This document shows, piece after piece, positions 26,001 through 38,800 of a stretch of 62,000 nt of DNA. Both the position numbers and the translations under genes were made by a program. Each line of letters begins with the position of its first letter. The stretch's first letter is position 1. The stretch is from Branchiostoma floridae (taxonomy: Eukaryota > Chordata > Leptocardii > Amphioxiformes > Branchiostomatidae): the NCBI RefSeq assembly GCF_000003815.2, contig NC_049991.1:8974729-9036728 (forward strand), read 5' to 3'. The notes below the pieces were generated by a model. The model was given only the letters and a program-made list of their open reading frames with translations, was not told where the DNA came from and searched no databases.

Positions 26001-29000
26001 TGGAAGAACCAAGTGGGACTGGTGTGATTTGATGTGAAAATGGGGTAGTCTGTGTAACACAAACCCTGCTGTCCAGGCTGTAGCTGGCAATGTTGGGCAT
26101 GCTGTATAGAAGCTTGATTAAATCAGGCTAAAAATTGGGCGGTCTATGGCATCCTTGCTCGTTTGTTTTGCGTAACCGGTAAACTGCTACACATGTACAT
26201 GTAACACACCAGTGTTGTACAGTAGGCACAAGCTTTCTAACACCGGATCAGAAGGTTTGATCCACTCACACCGGGATGGACCCCTACCCTTTTCACTTCA
26301 ATTGTGGTGGGTTCTGTTACGTGCTCGTAGGTAGTGTGGTTTTCTTCAAACATGGAACCCATTGGCTTTACCTCCGATCTAGTAGCTATAAGATGATGTC
26401 CGTAATCAAAGCTAGGTATACACCTGAACCATGTTAAGAAATATGTGTTAAGTGCCTTTTCAAAGGCAAAACATTGGGGCCTGCTAGGAAGTCAAACTCA
26501 GAAACATAACATTCAAAGTCAAGAGCACTAATCACGAGACCACCTTGCCGAGTCGGGTTGTATTATGGTAACCTGAAACAACCTGTGGGATCCTAAACGT
26601 TGTTCCATGCTACAACAGGTGACCCTGACAGTGTAGCTGGAGATTTTGGTCGCCACTCCCTGTACAAGATGCTGGGGTACTTCAGTCTGGTGGGCCTGCT
26701 GCGCCTCCACTCCCTGCTAGGGGACTACTACCAGGCCATCAGGGTCCTGGAGAACATTGACCTCAACAAACAGGTAACTAGTAGTACTAGTACAGTGTAT
26801 GTATGTCATACCTGGGCTGCAATAATGTTTGATACAGGTGTTCCAGACTGGGTGATAAAAAGCAGTATCACACAGGCTTCTGAGTTTTAGCACATAGGCT
26901 GCCATCAAATAATTTGAATATACTCTGCACATGTCAAGTGTGGTGTGGGCAAAAATTCAAATACCTGATTCGGACATTGAAACATTGTTGTTACCATTTT
27001 TGTTCGAGAGCACCAAGTTTTCTCAACTTCTAGCGCATTTCGCATCAAATAACATGTTTTGTCAGGTAGGTATGACATAAATGAAATACAACACTCGGTC
27101 CCAACACTTGGTACCTCGGGTGATACGGAATAAATAGAGTGTTGTATTCTATATGTATGAAAAATACAATACATTATACATCGTAAAAATGATTGTGCAT
27201 TTGTAAAGCTCAATAGCATTATTCTTTCATATGGGTTGTCTGAGAGGTGGTCATGTCAGTGGTACTGACCCGTGCTGAGATATAATCCTAACTGTTAATT
27301 CATTTATTTCGGAGGGAACTTAATTAACTAACAGTACGAGAAGGTTTCCTCGTTTGTGGTTGAAACAGTTCTCAAGTACAGTAGTAATGCAATGGAATAC
27401 ATGAATCAATATATAATATTATATAACATGGAGACATCACTAAAGCAATAGCTGAAAAAAATTAAAGATACTGCAAATATTTCCACATGGACTGTAGCTG
27501 GCCAATGATGTTGCAGCTTCAGTCAATTTTGAAAGGAGGCTCCTGATTGGTCAATACCATCTGGTTATATGATGATATTCTTGACATTTTTTCATAACAC
27601 TTATATAGGGTCTGTACTCTCGAGTGCCATCATGCCAGATCAGCATGTACTACTACGTGGGGTTTGCGTACATGATGATGCGGCGCTACCAGGACGCCAT
27701 CCGTACCTTCACCAGTATCCTCCTCTACATCCAGCGCACCAAGGCCATGTTCCAACGCCAGAGCTACACTTTTGACATGGTAATAGAGCACAGTTAAAGT
27801 GTTACACTTAAAGAGATGGCATAGTTCTGTTTAGACTGTATTTTAAAGTAAGTGCTATGGAAAGATATCACAGCTGCCTAATACAAGTGTTTTGATGTAT
27901 GGATCTAGTGGCTAAGTTTGTATAGTTTGGCAAACTACCCCTTCTACGATCACTTAAGAAGTGAGCTCTTGAAAGAAGCCCCCAAGGTACATTCAAATTG
28001 CTCCACGCTTGCAGACAACAGAAACCTACTGTACTCTCTTCTCAATATTTCAGAACCCACACATTTCATCTCCACTTTGTTTCCAAAACATAAGTCAAAC
28101 CCAACAGGTTGGAGTAGAGTAGTCACATGTATTCTCCATTTTCAATAAACTCATTATTCAAAGCACTGCAGTTCTCCATTTTCAATAAACTCCTTATTCG
28201 AAGCATTACACTGCAATTTTGTGATTAGGTATTAAGTTTGGCCAGTGAAGTGATGTTACCTGTTTTGTGTTGCATGAGCCACCACAGCTATCAGTTTTAA
28301 CCCTGTCCTATGATGTTCCAGATTATGAAGCAGAATGAACAGATGTTCAACCTGCTTGCTCTCTGCCTGACCCTGTACCCCATGCGCATTGACGAAAGTG
28401 TCCACTCACAGCTGAGAGAGAAATGTGGGGAGAAAATGATCAGGATGCAGAAAGGGTAGGAGGGATATTTTAAATTTTTCTCTTATGCTGAAGCGCTCCA
28501 TTCCAATGTGATAAATCTGAAGTATAAGTAGGGGCAGAAAGTATTTGGAACAGCCATCCTAAATATCATGATGTTGGCTATTCTAAGTTATGAATATCCC
28601 CTCCAGAAAACAGTATTTTCTCTTATGAGAAATGCACTTGCTATTATAATTGTAACACCTTTTAAAACAACTCTTCCTGTACACCTTGGTTTGCCTTCTT
28701 CAAGAAGAATTTTGCTATGTTATAAGAAATGGAACCATCCTTTGTCTTTTTTTACTAGGGACATGCAGGCCTTTGAGGACAGTTTCTCCTTTGCCTGTCC
28801 CAAGTTCCTGTCACCCGTGGCTCCAAACTATGAAGCACCCCCTGCCAACTACCACAAGGTACTACAGCGTTCAGATAAACTGTTTATGTTGGTGTGATTC
28901 TTATTACAGATGGAAAACCTTCTCACACCTATCGCTGTATAGAGCACAGCCCATCTCTGTTCTTTATAGCCCTTGGGCCACAAAAACAATGTGCAAGCAT

Positions 29001-31947
29001 TATAGTACGGGGCTAGTCCACTGGTAGATGTGTGTTCAACTGCCACACTCATTCTGGAACATGCAAGTGCTGAGTGCTAAGCAGAGAAAGCAGACATAGT
29101 CCTATGTTGAGATGGTTCCGTGGAATATATGGAATGCTTTAAATGTAAAACTATGATTGAAAAGCAGATAAATACCTTCCAGAGGTTAATCAAATTACAT
29201 ATCAGAAATGTTCATTTAATGTGTTTTTATGAGAAATATTTGTCTGTGTTTGAAAATTCAAGGCACTTTTAGGAAATGTGAAGTTGATGAGTTCTATGTT
29301 GTAAGCTCCTGTGATGTAGTTAATTAATCAGGTATCCATCCTGTTATAGCTCTGGTTAACTCCTCTGATCACTTCCCTGCAGAATAGTCTGTCCCCATTA
29401 AAACATTTGGTTCTTGAGTCCTGCTTTATCTCAGGAAACAAATATTTATTTCTCAGAAGCGGTGTATCGGGGATGAAACTCCAGTGATATATCTTGCCTA
29501 CATTTTAGGCAAATGTTCCAATGCTGATCATTTCTTGATCAACAGGTGCCAGACTACATGACAAAGGAAGCAACTAGAGGAGAAAACTGGAGCTAGAATA
29601 GGATGGCTGATAGATAACTATGAACTTTTGACAAAGATTTAAACAACATACACACAACTAAAGTTCAATTAGCTTGGGAAAGCTTTCGAGATGAACTCTG
29701 TCTCTTTGTCAACCCGGAGATCTCATCTTGGAGTTTCTCTGTCACGTGACGTTTGATGGACATTGTCATTTGACAAGACACAGTAGTACACGGGTCTCAG
29801 ATAGTGGCGCCCCCTGTCCCTGTTCAAAGTGCTCTTCTGTCGACGGATCTGGATGGCCTCTCTCTCACCCCTCGTAAACCAGTCCGGATCCTGATCAAGA
29901 ACTTTAACATTGTCCCAGTCTACATGTATCTTGTACTGTTTCTTGCCGACATGCTCCACCACAGGCGATGACACACTGCTGGGTCTCTTGTGTTCCTGTA
30001 GACGGGCGCGAAGTGGTCTCTCAGACTCCCCCACATATGTTGCAGGGCAGTCGGCACAGGGGATGTGGTAGACCGTTCCACTGCGCTCCAGCATGTTAAT
30101 CTTGTCTTTTAACTGATAACTATCATGAAACTGATAACCATGAATACATGAAACTTCTCCTAACAGGAAGCGTTCATGGCCCAGCTGAAGGTGTTTATAG
30201 ACGAGGTGCAGCAGCAGATCGCCCTCCCCGTGGTGCGCAGCTACCTCAAGCTCTACACCACCATGCCTGTCTCCAAACTGGCTGGCTTCCTCGACATGGT
30301 AACGTCTACATTTAGTGTTTTCTTGTCTAATATTCAGCAATGCCCTAGTATATACCTGACAGAGTATTTGTATTGTATAGATGTGCCCATCATGCCTACC
30401 CCTGTAAGACAGGGAAGAACTTATAGTATAAACCAGGGTGAGAGATGGGATGTGATCGTATGATTGCCGTAGCCTTTTAGTACAAGTCACCAGCTTTGCA
30501 GACGTACATTTACTACTTTCTTTGGTAGCTGCAAAGACTAATAGACCACCATCAAAACATAAGAGTCTGACTTGCAAATTTCAAATGTTTGACTGACATG
30601 CAGCTAACCTCTCATAGGTCAAATGGCTAGGTGACAAGCTATCATTGGTTGAAGGGCTATTTGTAATCATAGGTTGAACAGCTAATTGTGATGGACAGTT
30701 GAGATCCATCTATTCTTGATAGACAGGTCCTATTGCCAACAGAACCACTTTCACAGGCTGAGAACATCTGTAATGACAAGCCGTGGGGTAATTTGTGGAT
30801 CATGTCTATACAGATGGTTTTATTAGACAGATACGACAGTTCATGAGACGTTTGGTGTGTTTCAGACTGAAGAGGAGTTCCGTACTCACCTTCTGTGCTT
30901 CAAACACAAGATGAGCAATGTGACGTCCTCCAAGGGCACTGGGGGCCTGGATGGGGAGTTTCAGTCTGCCTCTGAGGTTGACTTCTTCATCGACAAGGTA
31001 CTCTTAAACCCCTTATGTTCATTTGATTTTTTGTAGTCTCTTTTTTTTCTTTTGTCAATTCTTTTACAGCGAACAAAGTCGGTGTAAGATTATTGTGTTG
31101 GAGGCAGGAATTGGGAAGAAAACTGCAAATCTTGAAATATTTGCATTATAAGTTGTTTTCTCCTCCACTGCAAACTCTCCAAAGGCATGATCTGATATTG
31201 CTATTATTGTTTCCATGGTAAACTACACACACATTTAATTTTACTCTTGTGAAATATAGGTGATGCAAACTTACAGCCCTTCTGTTTCAGGACATGGTTC
31301 ACATAGCAGACACGAAGGTTGCCCGCCGATACGGAGACTTCTTCATCAGGCAGATACACAAGTTTGAGGAGGTGAATATCACCAACTTTTTAGAAAATGT
31401 ATTTTTCTCAATTTGGAATGAAAAGATTTTTGAGACATAGAAGGGCCACTCAAGTTTAGTATCCCTTGTCCTCAGATGCACCACTTTATTTTTTTTCTGA
31501 TTTGAAAAAAAAAAGATCACATATACATGGGTGCTGTTCTTGATTTTTATTTGGTGTACCAGCCCTTCATTTTTAGAAAAAAGTCCAACTAATGGGGGTT
31601 GACATCATCTTTATTGACATGTAAATGCAACACATTTAAAATCAACATACAAGATGAGTTTAAAAGACGAAGAAACCTAGGCCGACCCCTTAATCAGAAT
31701 AGTAAAAATTCTGAAGGGCGCAAGGTAAAAACTTAATGTGTGCTTCTGACTTTTTGATACATGTAGTAGTGTTGCAGACATTACATAACAATCTTGGCAT
31801 GTATTGCAGCTTTAACTTTGTATTTGTATTTGGGTTCATGTACATGGAACAGATACATAACATTGTAATTTGGTACAATTCTAATGCCATCTTTCCCTTT
31901 TGTTTTAGATGAAGAGGAGCTTTGGAGAGCTTCAAACCAAGAGCTGA
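20088..31947 (+). CDS. EIF3L: Eukaryotic translation initiation factor 3 subunit L, complete 16-exon gene (546 aa)
   Basis: Subunit of the eIF3 complex that helps load mRNA and initiator tRNA onto the 40S ribosome in the cytoplasm. Exons: 20088-20114, 21274-21331, 21554-21707, 23386-23465, 23906-23967, 24258-24327, 24865-25019, 25856-25946, 26619-26773, 27609-27779, 28322-28455, 28759-28858, 30167-30298, 30866-30997, 31291-31371, 31909-31947. All have GT-AG ends and join in frame to 1641 nt including the stop; vertebrate EIF3L is of similar size (about 560 aa). Diagnostic stretches are [47 protein letters not shown] and [18 protein letters not shown]. The C-terminal third contains the PCI-type region of this subunit. 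The start codon opens a short acidic N-terminus as in other animals. Housekeeping gene; the neighbouring NLR-like gene converges on it. Introns 1, 3, 7, 9 and 12 carry repeats listed separately. Confidence 0.97.
20632..20790 (+). repeat. tRNA-derived SINE-like sequence, copy 1
   Basis: After a G run, the sequence contains a box A-like TAGCGCAGTGGTTTCGCTGC and, about 30 bp on, a box B-like GGGTTCGATCCCGG. This spacing matches an internal RNA polymerase III promoter. A second copy follows at 20908-21050. It lies in EIF3L intron 1 and is likely a tRNA-derived SINE or tRNA pseudogene; a functional tRNA fold was not established. Confidence 0.6.
20908..21050 (+). repeat. tRNA-derived SINE-like sequence, copy 2
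   Basis: Matches the first copy from the G-rich leader and TTAAGTAGCGTCAAAC through CAGTGGTTTCGCTGC to a box B-like GGGTTCGATCCCG. The two copies are about 280 bp apart in the same orientation, so they may reflect a tandem duplication. Confidence 0.6.
22108..23190. mobile_element. TA-flanked non-autonomous DNA transposon in EIF3L intron 3
   Basis: Terminal inverted repeats of 24 bp (20 of 24 identical) start ACGGGAGGGGTCCAAAGTCC at 22108 and end with the complement of ACAGGGGGGATCCAATGTCC at 23190. TA lies immediately outside both ends (22106-22107 and 23191-23192), as in Tc1/mariner-like insertions. The left end carries a second copy of GGGGTCCAAAGTCCGGTAGG. The only open frame (22456-22662) is short and unrecognised. 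Confidence 0.7.
25053..25416 (+). repeat. Interspersed repeat in EIF3L intron 7
   Basis: About 360 bp that matches 26812-27149 in the same orientation. Landmarks are GTATCACACAGGCTTC, TTTCTCAACTTCTGGCGCAT and TCGGGTGATACGGAAT. The 3' part contains a hairpin between AATACAACACGGTGTATTCC and its near-complement 60 bp on. Confidence 0.8.
26812..27149 (+). repeat. Interspersed repeat in EIF3L intron 9
   Basis: Second copy of the repeat at 25053-25416, with the same landmarks and a few deletions, one of them shortening the terminal hairpin. Both copies start with CTGGGC, right after a conserved ATGTCATA phrase. Confidence 0.8.
29690..30125 (-). pseudogene. Penelope-like retroelement remnant with GIY-YIG endonuclease domain
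   Basis: A minus-strand frame encodes [20 protein letters not shown] followed by [12 protein letters not shown], the N-terminal half of a GIY-YIG nuclease, in the arrangement used by the C-terminal endonuclease of Penelope-like elements. No reverse transcriptase part is present, so the copy is 5' truncated and lies entirely inside EIF3L intron 12. The wider open frame (29723-30577) runs over EIF3L exon 13 in antisense and is not a gene. The right end falls only about 40 bp from the exon 13 acceptor. Confidence 0.78.
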
Positions 31948-32827
31948 TCATCTGCAAATTCCAACCAGTGAATTATAGTGTTTATCAGAAGGATCATTGT
32001 TTCAGTGTTAGCTATCTGGGAGCAAACACTGGTAAAAAGTGGTTCCTAAAACCATGAGATGACTGAGCATTTGTTTTCAGTTTATCATAGGTTATGCTTA
32101 AGGCCATTACTAAATAAATGTATACTTACATATATAACATAAATTGGAAAGAATAGACTGTGAAAATATGGATTTGCACTACTTGGACTTTGAGTATCAC
32201 AATTGCAGATATTTTTTTTAATTAGGCAGAATGGTTTCATATAACTCTTTCAGGTTAATCTTTTGCCACAGATAATGAGCAAACAAGTTCAGTTGTCTGA
32301 CCAAGCTTCAGTCTGTACTATACATTATATATGGAATGAAATCGGCTTAACATACAACATACAGGTATGACATGAAGACAATGCTATCTCATGGTATCAA
32401 TGAGAACAAGGCACTTCAACATGTAAAAAAAAATCTTTGTGCTAAAAGTATCAATAAATACTGGCAGTATTCGGTACTGAAGTTCTTTTATTTGTATATT
32501 TTGTTCTGGACTTGCCACAGTCATTATTTTTGGACACTCTGCAACTCAGTGATACAGGGTTACAAATATGTGAAATGAACTAGTCAAAACCTATCTATTC
32601 TTACCACACAAGGGATTTAGTCAAAGTAGGATAATCAAGTGGCCGAGAAATCTATTCATAGGTCAAAATATGCTGATGTCTTACAGTTACAATACTGGTC
32701 CACGATTTTTAGATTTAGCAAAATTCTGGCAATCAGCAATTGTGACTTAAAGTTATATAAAGGTTTGACTGTACTACCCCAGGTCTTTTTTTGTCATCAA
32801 CTTGGTTACTTTGTACCAAAAACAACA
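31948..32827. other. 3' region shared between EIF3L and the convergent NLR-like gene
   Basis: Non-coding sequence between two convergent stop codons. AATAAA motifs on the plus strand near 32112 and 32453 could end the EIF3L transcript. No separate gene is seen. Confidence 0.6.
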
Positions 32828-35800
32828 TCACCACTCCTGCAGTGGTGCCAGATGATCTGTGTATATACGGACATATTTCCCATTGTCTTCCATCTTGGCG
32901 TAACAGAAGATCTTTTTTGAGGATATGTGGTTGGTTCCCAGTATACCACACTCCATGATGATGTGGTAGATTTGGCTGTCCCTAATATGAGAAATTAACA
33001 CAAGTAATTAATTACTAATAGGTAACTAAGTTAATGATTACATTGATTTTCTTTTCCATAATCACTAGCACATATGTCAATTAAACATAGAAAAGGGACA
33101 AGAAGTATTATAAAAATAGAATACACTTTGATACAGCTGGCAAACATGAATCGTCATCATGAATAAAAGCAGGTATTTGATTTTAGGGGTTAAACAAATA
33201 AGGAAAATATTCTATTCATCCACGTATAGTGATTTGCTATCTTGTTTAAAAAACAGTATTACTCGCCACATTAACATGTAAAGAGCTGACAGAGCTTGGA
33301 GCAAAATTGATAAAACACAACTTATTTGAAGACTATAGGGGACCTAAGTACATGTAACTATTGGCAAGAGCTCACAATTTGCTAATCATGATTATAACTG
33401 GAGCAAAGACACACTTGTAGTTAAAAGAAAATCAATATGATTGTTTAGACATCTGTTCTTGTGACATTAAGGCAACACCAATCTAATTTGTTGCTTCTCG
33501 GATTTTTTCAGAAAAAAAAATTGAAATTTTTTTGCAAAAAGTCTTGGGTGGAGAGATCGACGTGGTCCCTGATTAGCAAAGTCCCAATTTTTTAAAGATA
33601 TACGTACCATCCAAAATAACCATGTACATGTACAGGCAGTGAAATTTGATGCCCATAGTTTAGTTGTGAGGAGAGTCAGTGAAAATCTGTCAATGGGAGG
33701 TGTGGCCATTTTTTTTTTTTAATTGGGAAAAATAGGAAAGCAGAATCCAAGTAACAAATAAAATTGGTGTGGCCTAAGTGTGACATACCTGAATGAGAGG
33801 TCAAGGGTGGTAGTCTGGTCATAGAGTGTCAGGTTTGAATCAGGATTGTACGCCTGGTACTCAGTACCTGACTGAATCTTTACAATGAACCGCCTTCTTC
33901 CCATGATGTCAGGGGGAATGCCTTCTTTGATGCCCTTTAGTCCAGGATTGAAGATTCTACCAGTACATTTATGCACTTTGTAAACTGTGTCTTCTGTAGA
34001 GACTCTGAAAGAGTAATCGCCCTGGATGACATTACAAATGATCTTGTGTTGTTGCCAGTGTTGTATTTGGCACTCCTTTGAGCAGTACTGTGCTTTACGG
34101 CACTTTCCGCAGCTCATGGTTTCCTTGTGCTGGTCACCACAGAAGGCACATCCGACTGGGAGGCATGTGATGGCTGATGAAGGATGCTGTTGCTTGGTGT
34201 CATTTCTTTGACAGACATTCCTGTCAGTGATGATTGGGGGTACTGAGAATGGCTCTCCGAACTCCTTGGGAACCAGTTCTAGTATCTTCCTTGTCTGTTC
34301 CTTGTTCAAGTTGTTGATGACGTGTATTGCTGGACCTGTGTGATCTCTTATCACATTTTGATCTATCAGCACTTTTCCGAATTGGTTGAACCCAAACCAC
34401 AAGCCACCACACTTATTTGAGTGGACCAGGTTCCCACAGATGTTTGCAGAGCTGTGTGTTTTAAGGAAAAGTGCCCAATGCCAGTTGTTGGCGATCTCAT
34501 TATTGTGCAGGTCTAAAGTACTTGACTCTACCGAGATTCCACTGGCACCATTATGCTCAATCCGATTTGCTTCTATGGTAATAACTGAACTTTGGAGGAG
34601 AATGACACCTTCTCCCCAGTTGTTGTGGATGTGGTTTCCAACTATATGTGTAGTAGATGCACCTGGTCCAACTGTGACACCATGTGTCTTGTTGTTGTGG
34701 ATGTTGTTTCCAGATGCTTTCAAAGTTCCTGATATGTAGCAAAGGAAAACATCGTATCACCCTTAATTGATGCAAAGCAATTTCTTGTTTAATTTATTTG
34801 TACTTGAAATTTCAAATCCACAGTTTTCATATCTGAATTTCTGTCAAACTTTGATTAGAAGTTAGAGGTGCATTTACTTCAATTGTTGGAATGTTATATA
34901 ATTATCTGTTTACCTCCATTCCTTACTTCCAGCCCAGACTGGATGTGCTTCATGACTTCACAGTTAGTCACCACTGCATGTGTTCCCTCTCCATCCACCA
35001 ACAGGCCCCCTCCTCCACAGTCTATGATGCTGCACTGATCCACGTATAAAGTACCTCGGACAACCTAGATGTAAAGAGCAGTTAGGGAAGGTTATAGCTT
35101 TCATACAATTTACTTTTTTCTTCTTGTTTCTAAGAAAATTGAGCAATGTTCCACAAGTCAATTTCGTAAAAGCATGTTTCTATGTCACAGTATGTAACAA
35201 AGTTACCTGATTGTGCTTCACAGTGAGTCATTGACAGTTAAAAGAATTTCTGTTTTGTGGCATACTCGCCCCTTTCAATTATGTAAAAAAGACATTTCAA
35301 AAGTTAACGCAAAGCATAGGCAGACTTGAAAATCACTACAGCCATACAGAAGCGATAAAAATTTACTTTGCACTAAAAACGCATACCTGCAATCCTGCAT
35401 AACCCCCCTGTCCATGCGTCTTCCGGAAACCTCTGAACGAACTGTCTGTTTTTGCACAAGGAGTGCTGGTGTCATTTACACACCCAGGACCACCCTGACA
35501 ATTTGGGTAATCCTTACAGCCTCTCCTGCCATTAGATACCTGGCATCTGTACAATGTTGCAATAGACCCATTCCGTACTTCCAATTCTCCAGACATTTGT
35601 GGAAACCGCAAGTTTTCAAAGTGACAACAAACGGGCCTTGTAAGTGATGGACTGCAAAAGATGCCTTCTTTACAATTTACTGTGGTATACCTGTTCACAC
35701 CCACAATCTGAACATTGACAATGATAAACAAAGCATCCAACAAGTAGTCACCTTCCTTTAGCAAAATGGTGCAGTCCTGTTCACTAAGCATGCAGCACAT

Positions 35801-38800
35801 ATGGCTCAATTCGGTTGCACTAGAAATTTCTGTGACGTTCAGGTTTGGGAAGCGTTTCATCATCTGAGCATCTGTCCTGCATGTTGGTTTATGGTGAATA
35901 GCTAAGGCAGCAGCAGCTCTTGCTGCACCACTGTAGTGACAGTAGGTGGTGTCTTTCTCAACCAGCTCTGCAAGAGCAAGTGCTCGTCTGTAGTACGCTT
36001 TTCCTGACATGCTATTCAGTTCAATGCATTTGTCTGCATCATCCAAAGACAGTTTGTACTGGCCCAGTTTCCAGTAACACAAGGACCGATTGCTGTACAA
36101 GCGTTCATCAACATTGTCGCCACTGATGTTGATTGCTCTTGTGTAACAAGAAATGGCCTCTGAATACTGCTCCTTCTTATACAGATCATTGCCCTGCTGG
36201 CGAAGAGTCTCTGGGTCTTCTTTCTCTTGGCAATCTTCAATCTCCTTGATATCTGCTTTGAAATGCCCAGAGTCTTTGACTGACATTTCAGCATGAAGCA
36301 TCTTCTGGTAGTCCTCTCTGAGTGGGACATGTACACTTGTGATGTACGCCATAAAACTGTCGGTTACTTCTGTGTTGGCGACACACTCTAGTGTTTGGGC
36401 TTGTGCCTGGGATGCTTCTGTGTGTTGTTTGTTCAAGCTTAGATACACGGATGCCTCGTGTGTCACTGCTGCAGCTTCCTTTGCCAGCATCAATCTGGAG
36501 ACAACTTCTTTGCGACCGAGTTGTGCAGTCATGTTTCTCCATACAGTGCAGGCATGTCGTGCAAGCTTACCCCACAGCATGAGTTTGCCAGAAGAGGACT
36601 CTTCTTTGCTTTGCTGTAAGACTTCTTGGGGACTGTTTGTGTTTGAGAAAGCATAGTACAGCATCCGACATGCACTTTGCAAATACTGAACTCTTTCATC
36701 ATCACCAGAGCAACGACTGCTAATAACCTCTTGGACCAGTCGATGAACAGACCAGGAGTTTTCACCATACCTCTGTAACAGTGAAAACTGGGTTAGGACT
36801 TCAAAAATCTGTTTGGCACCAAGAGGTGACTCGGCATATTCCGCCAATGGAGACTGACTGACATCGGGCTCCCCTTTATTGACCAGTTCAATAGGGATGT
36901 CATCAGGATCCAGGTAGGCTGCTATGTTCATCATGGCACAAGCAGCCTCTGCCAACTCTGGGTCCTCGCAATTTTGGATGTGTTGGAAATTGAGGGACCA
37001 GGTTGTGTGTACAGCCATACGATCTTTGTCCGTGGTGGATGTTACAGTCTTAACTTTACGTCGCTTGAAAAGTTTCAGTTTCTGCTTCTTATACTGCTTC
37101 AAGTAGTCTTCAAAGGCACAATGTAAGACATTTATGTGAGCAGCAGCCTGCTCTAAGGCCAAAGGAAGTCCACCCAGTTCCTTGGCCAAATCCCTAATGC
37201 CTGGCTGTTCCTCCTGCTGCGTTCTTTTAATCAAGAAGGCACAGGACTCGTCTTCTGACATACTCCTGAGCTCTATACAATTGTCCTTCTCAAACCCCAT
37301 AGTCTCTACCATCTCAGCAGCTTCTCGACGGGTTGTGATCAAGATGTGGCCTCTGGAGGTCTGCTTCCAGTGACCTTCCAGCAGTTTTTGCACCTCAGAC
37401 GAAACATCGAATTCATCCATGTTATCCACAATGAGTAGCCATGGGTCTTGCAGGGATGACAGCCATGCTATTGTTCTGGCAAGTGTCTCATCAGAGTTAG
37501 AGCCAACTGTTCCGATGCCAAGGGCAATGTCGTTGAGAGTTATCTCAAAGGTCCTGCTATTCTCTGCCGACATCCAAAATATTCCTCCTTGGTAGGTTTC
37601 TTGTAACCTCCATGAGTATTCAATAGCCAGGCATGTTTTCCCGCAGCCTCCTAGACCACAGACAGCAAGCTTCTTGTGGGAAATCTTGCCTGCCTCAAAG
37701 ATGTTAAACTTTGCATCTAGATCTTGTAGCTCCTTCTGGCGACCAGAAAACCACTTATTTCGATCAGGAATCTTGAAGAACCCCTGAGCTGGCTTTCTTG
37801 CTTCACTCTCTTCAGTGACTTGCAACTTTTTTAAGGACTCAGAAACTTCATGTTGCCACGTCTCTACATTATCCACTCTCTGCTCCAACTTGACTTGTCC
37901 CTTTTCAAGTGTCTGCAATCTTTGGTCTTGAACTTCCTGCTCTGCAGCTACAGTAGAATTTACATCTGTCTGTCTCTTTTGGAAGTCTGTTAGACTTCTA
38001 TCCATGTTCTCTACTTTCTCAGCCACTGCACCTACTTCTTTTTCAACATTTGCCTCCCTGTGTTCCAGAGAACGTACTTGTTTGGCAAGTTCTCCGTGAC
38101 CGTCCTCTAAAGTTGTTACACGGCCTTCGATTTCTTTTACGCCATCCCCAATTGTGTCGACATCCCTTCTTAAAGTTGCCTGACCTTGTTCAAACCTTTC
38201 CTCTGTTTGAGCCAAGACTTCCTTCATGCTCGTAAGCTGTTCTACAAGCTTTCCACNNNNNNNNNNNNNNNNNNNNNNNNNNNNNNNNNNNNNNNNNNNN
38301 NNNNNNNNNNNNNNNNNNNNNNNNNNNNNNNNNNNNNNNNNNNNNNNNNNNNNNNNNNNNNNNNNNNNNNNNNNNNNNNNNNNCTATGTCACTCCGTGGA
38401 CAAGATGGACTGATAGCTATCAGAAATTTCATCTGGAGGTACGTGACTGTATTTACCTTTAAAAAGTAGTCACTGCTAGTACACACGTCACTAATAAATC
38501 TCTTCAACAACATTATCAGGGAAAGGGGAAAATGTTACTACAGTCTACATGTATTTATACTTTGTACATCATACAGGAAGCAGATGAGAAAAGCCTAGTA
38601 TTAATGATGATGATAATCAGTGGATTTTAGGACAATATTTTGTCACTTTTTTTACCTAAAGTAATGTGGATGATGAGCATAGAAAAAACTGAAAAAAGCA
38701 ACCAGGTGCAGGTGTCAGCTGCCAATGAAGAACCTCCAATGCTTATCTAGAAGGACCCATGCTGATCTTAATGTATATACTAGTAGATATGGAAGCTTCT

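Noticed and set aside
30126-30577. Upstream half of the long minus-strand frame joined to the Penelope domain
   Set aside because: It is antisense to EIF3L exon 13 and has no retroelement similarity; only 29690-30125 is supported.
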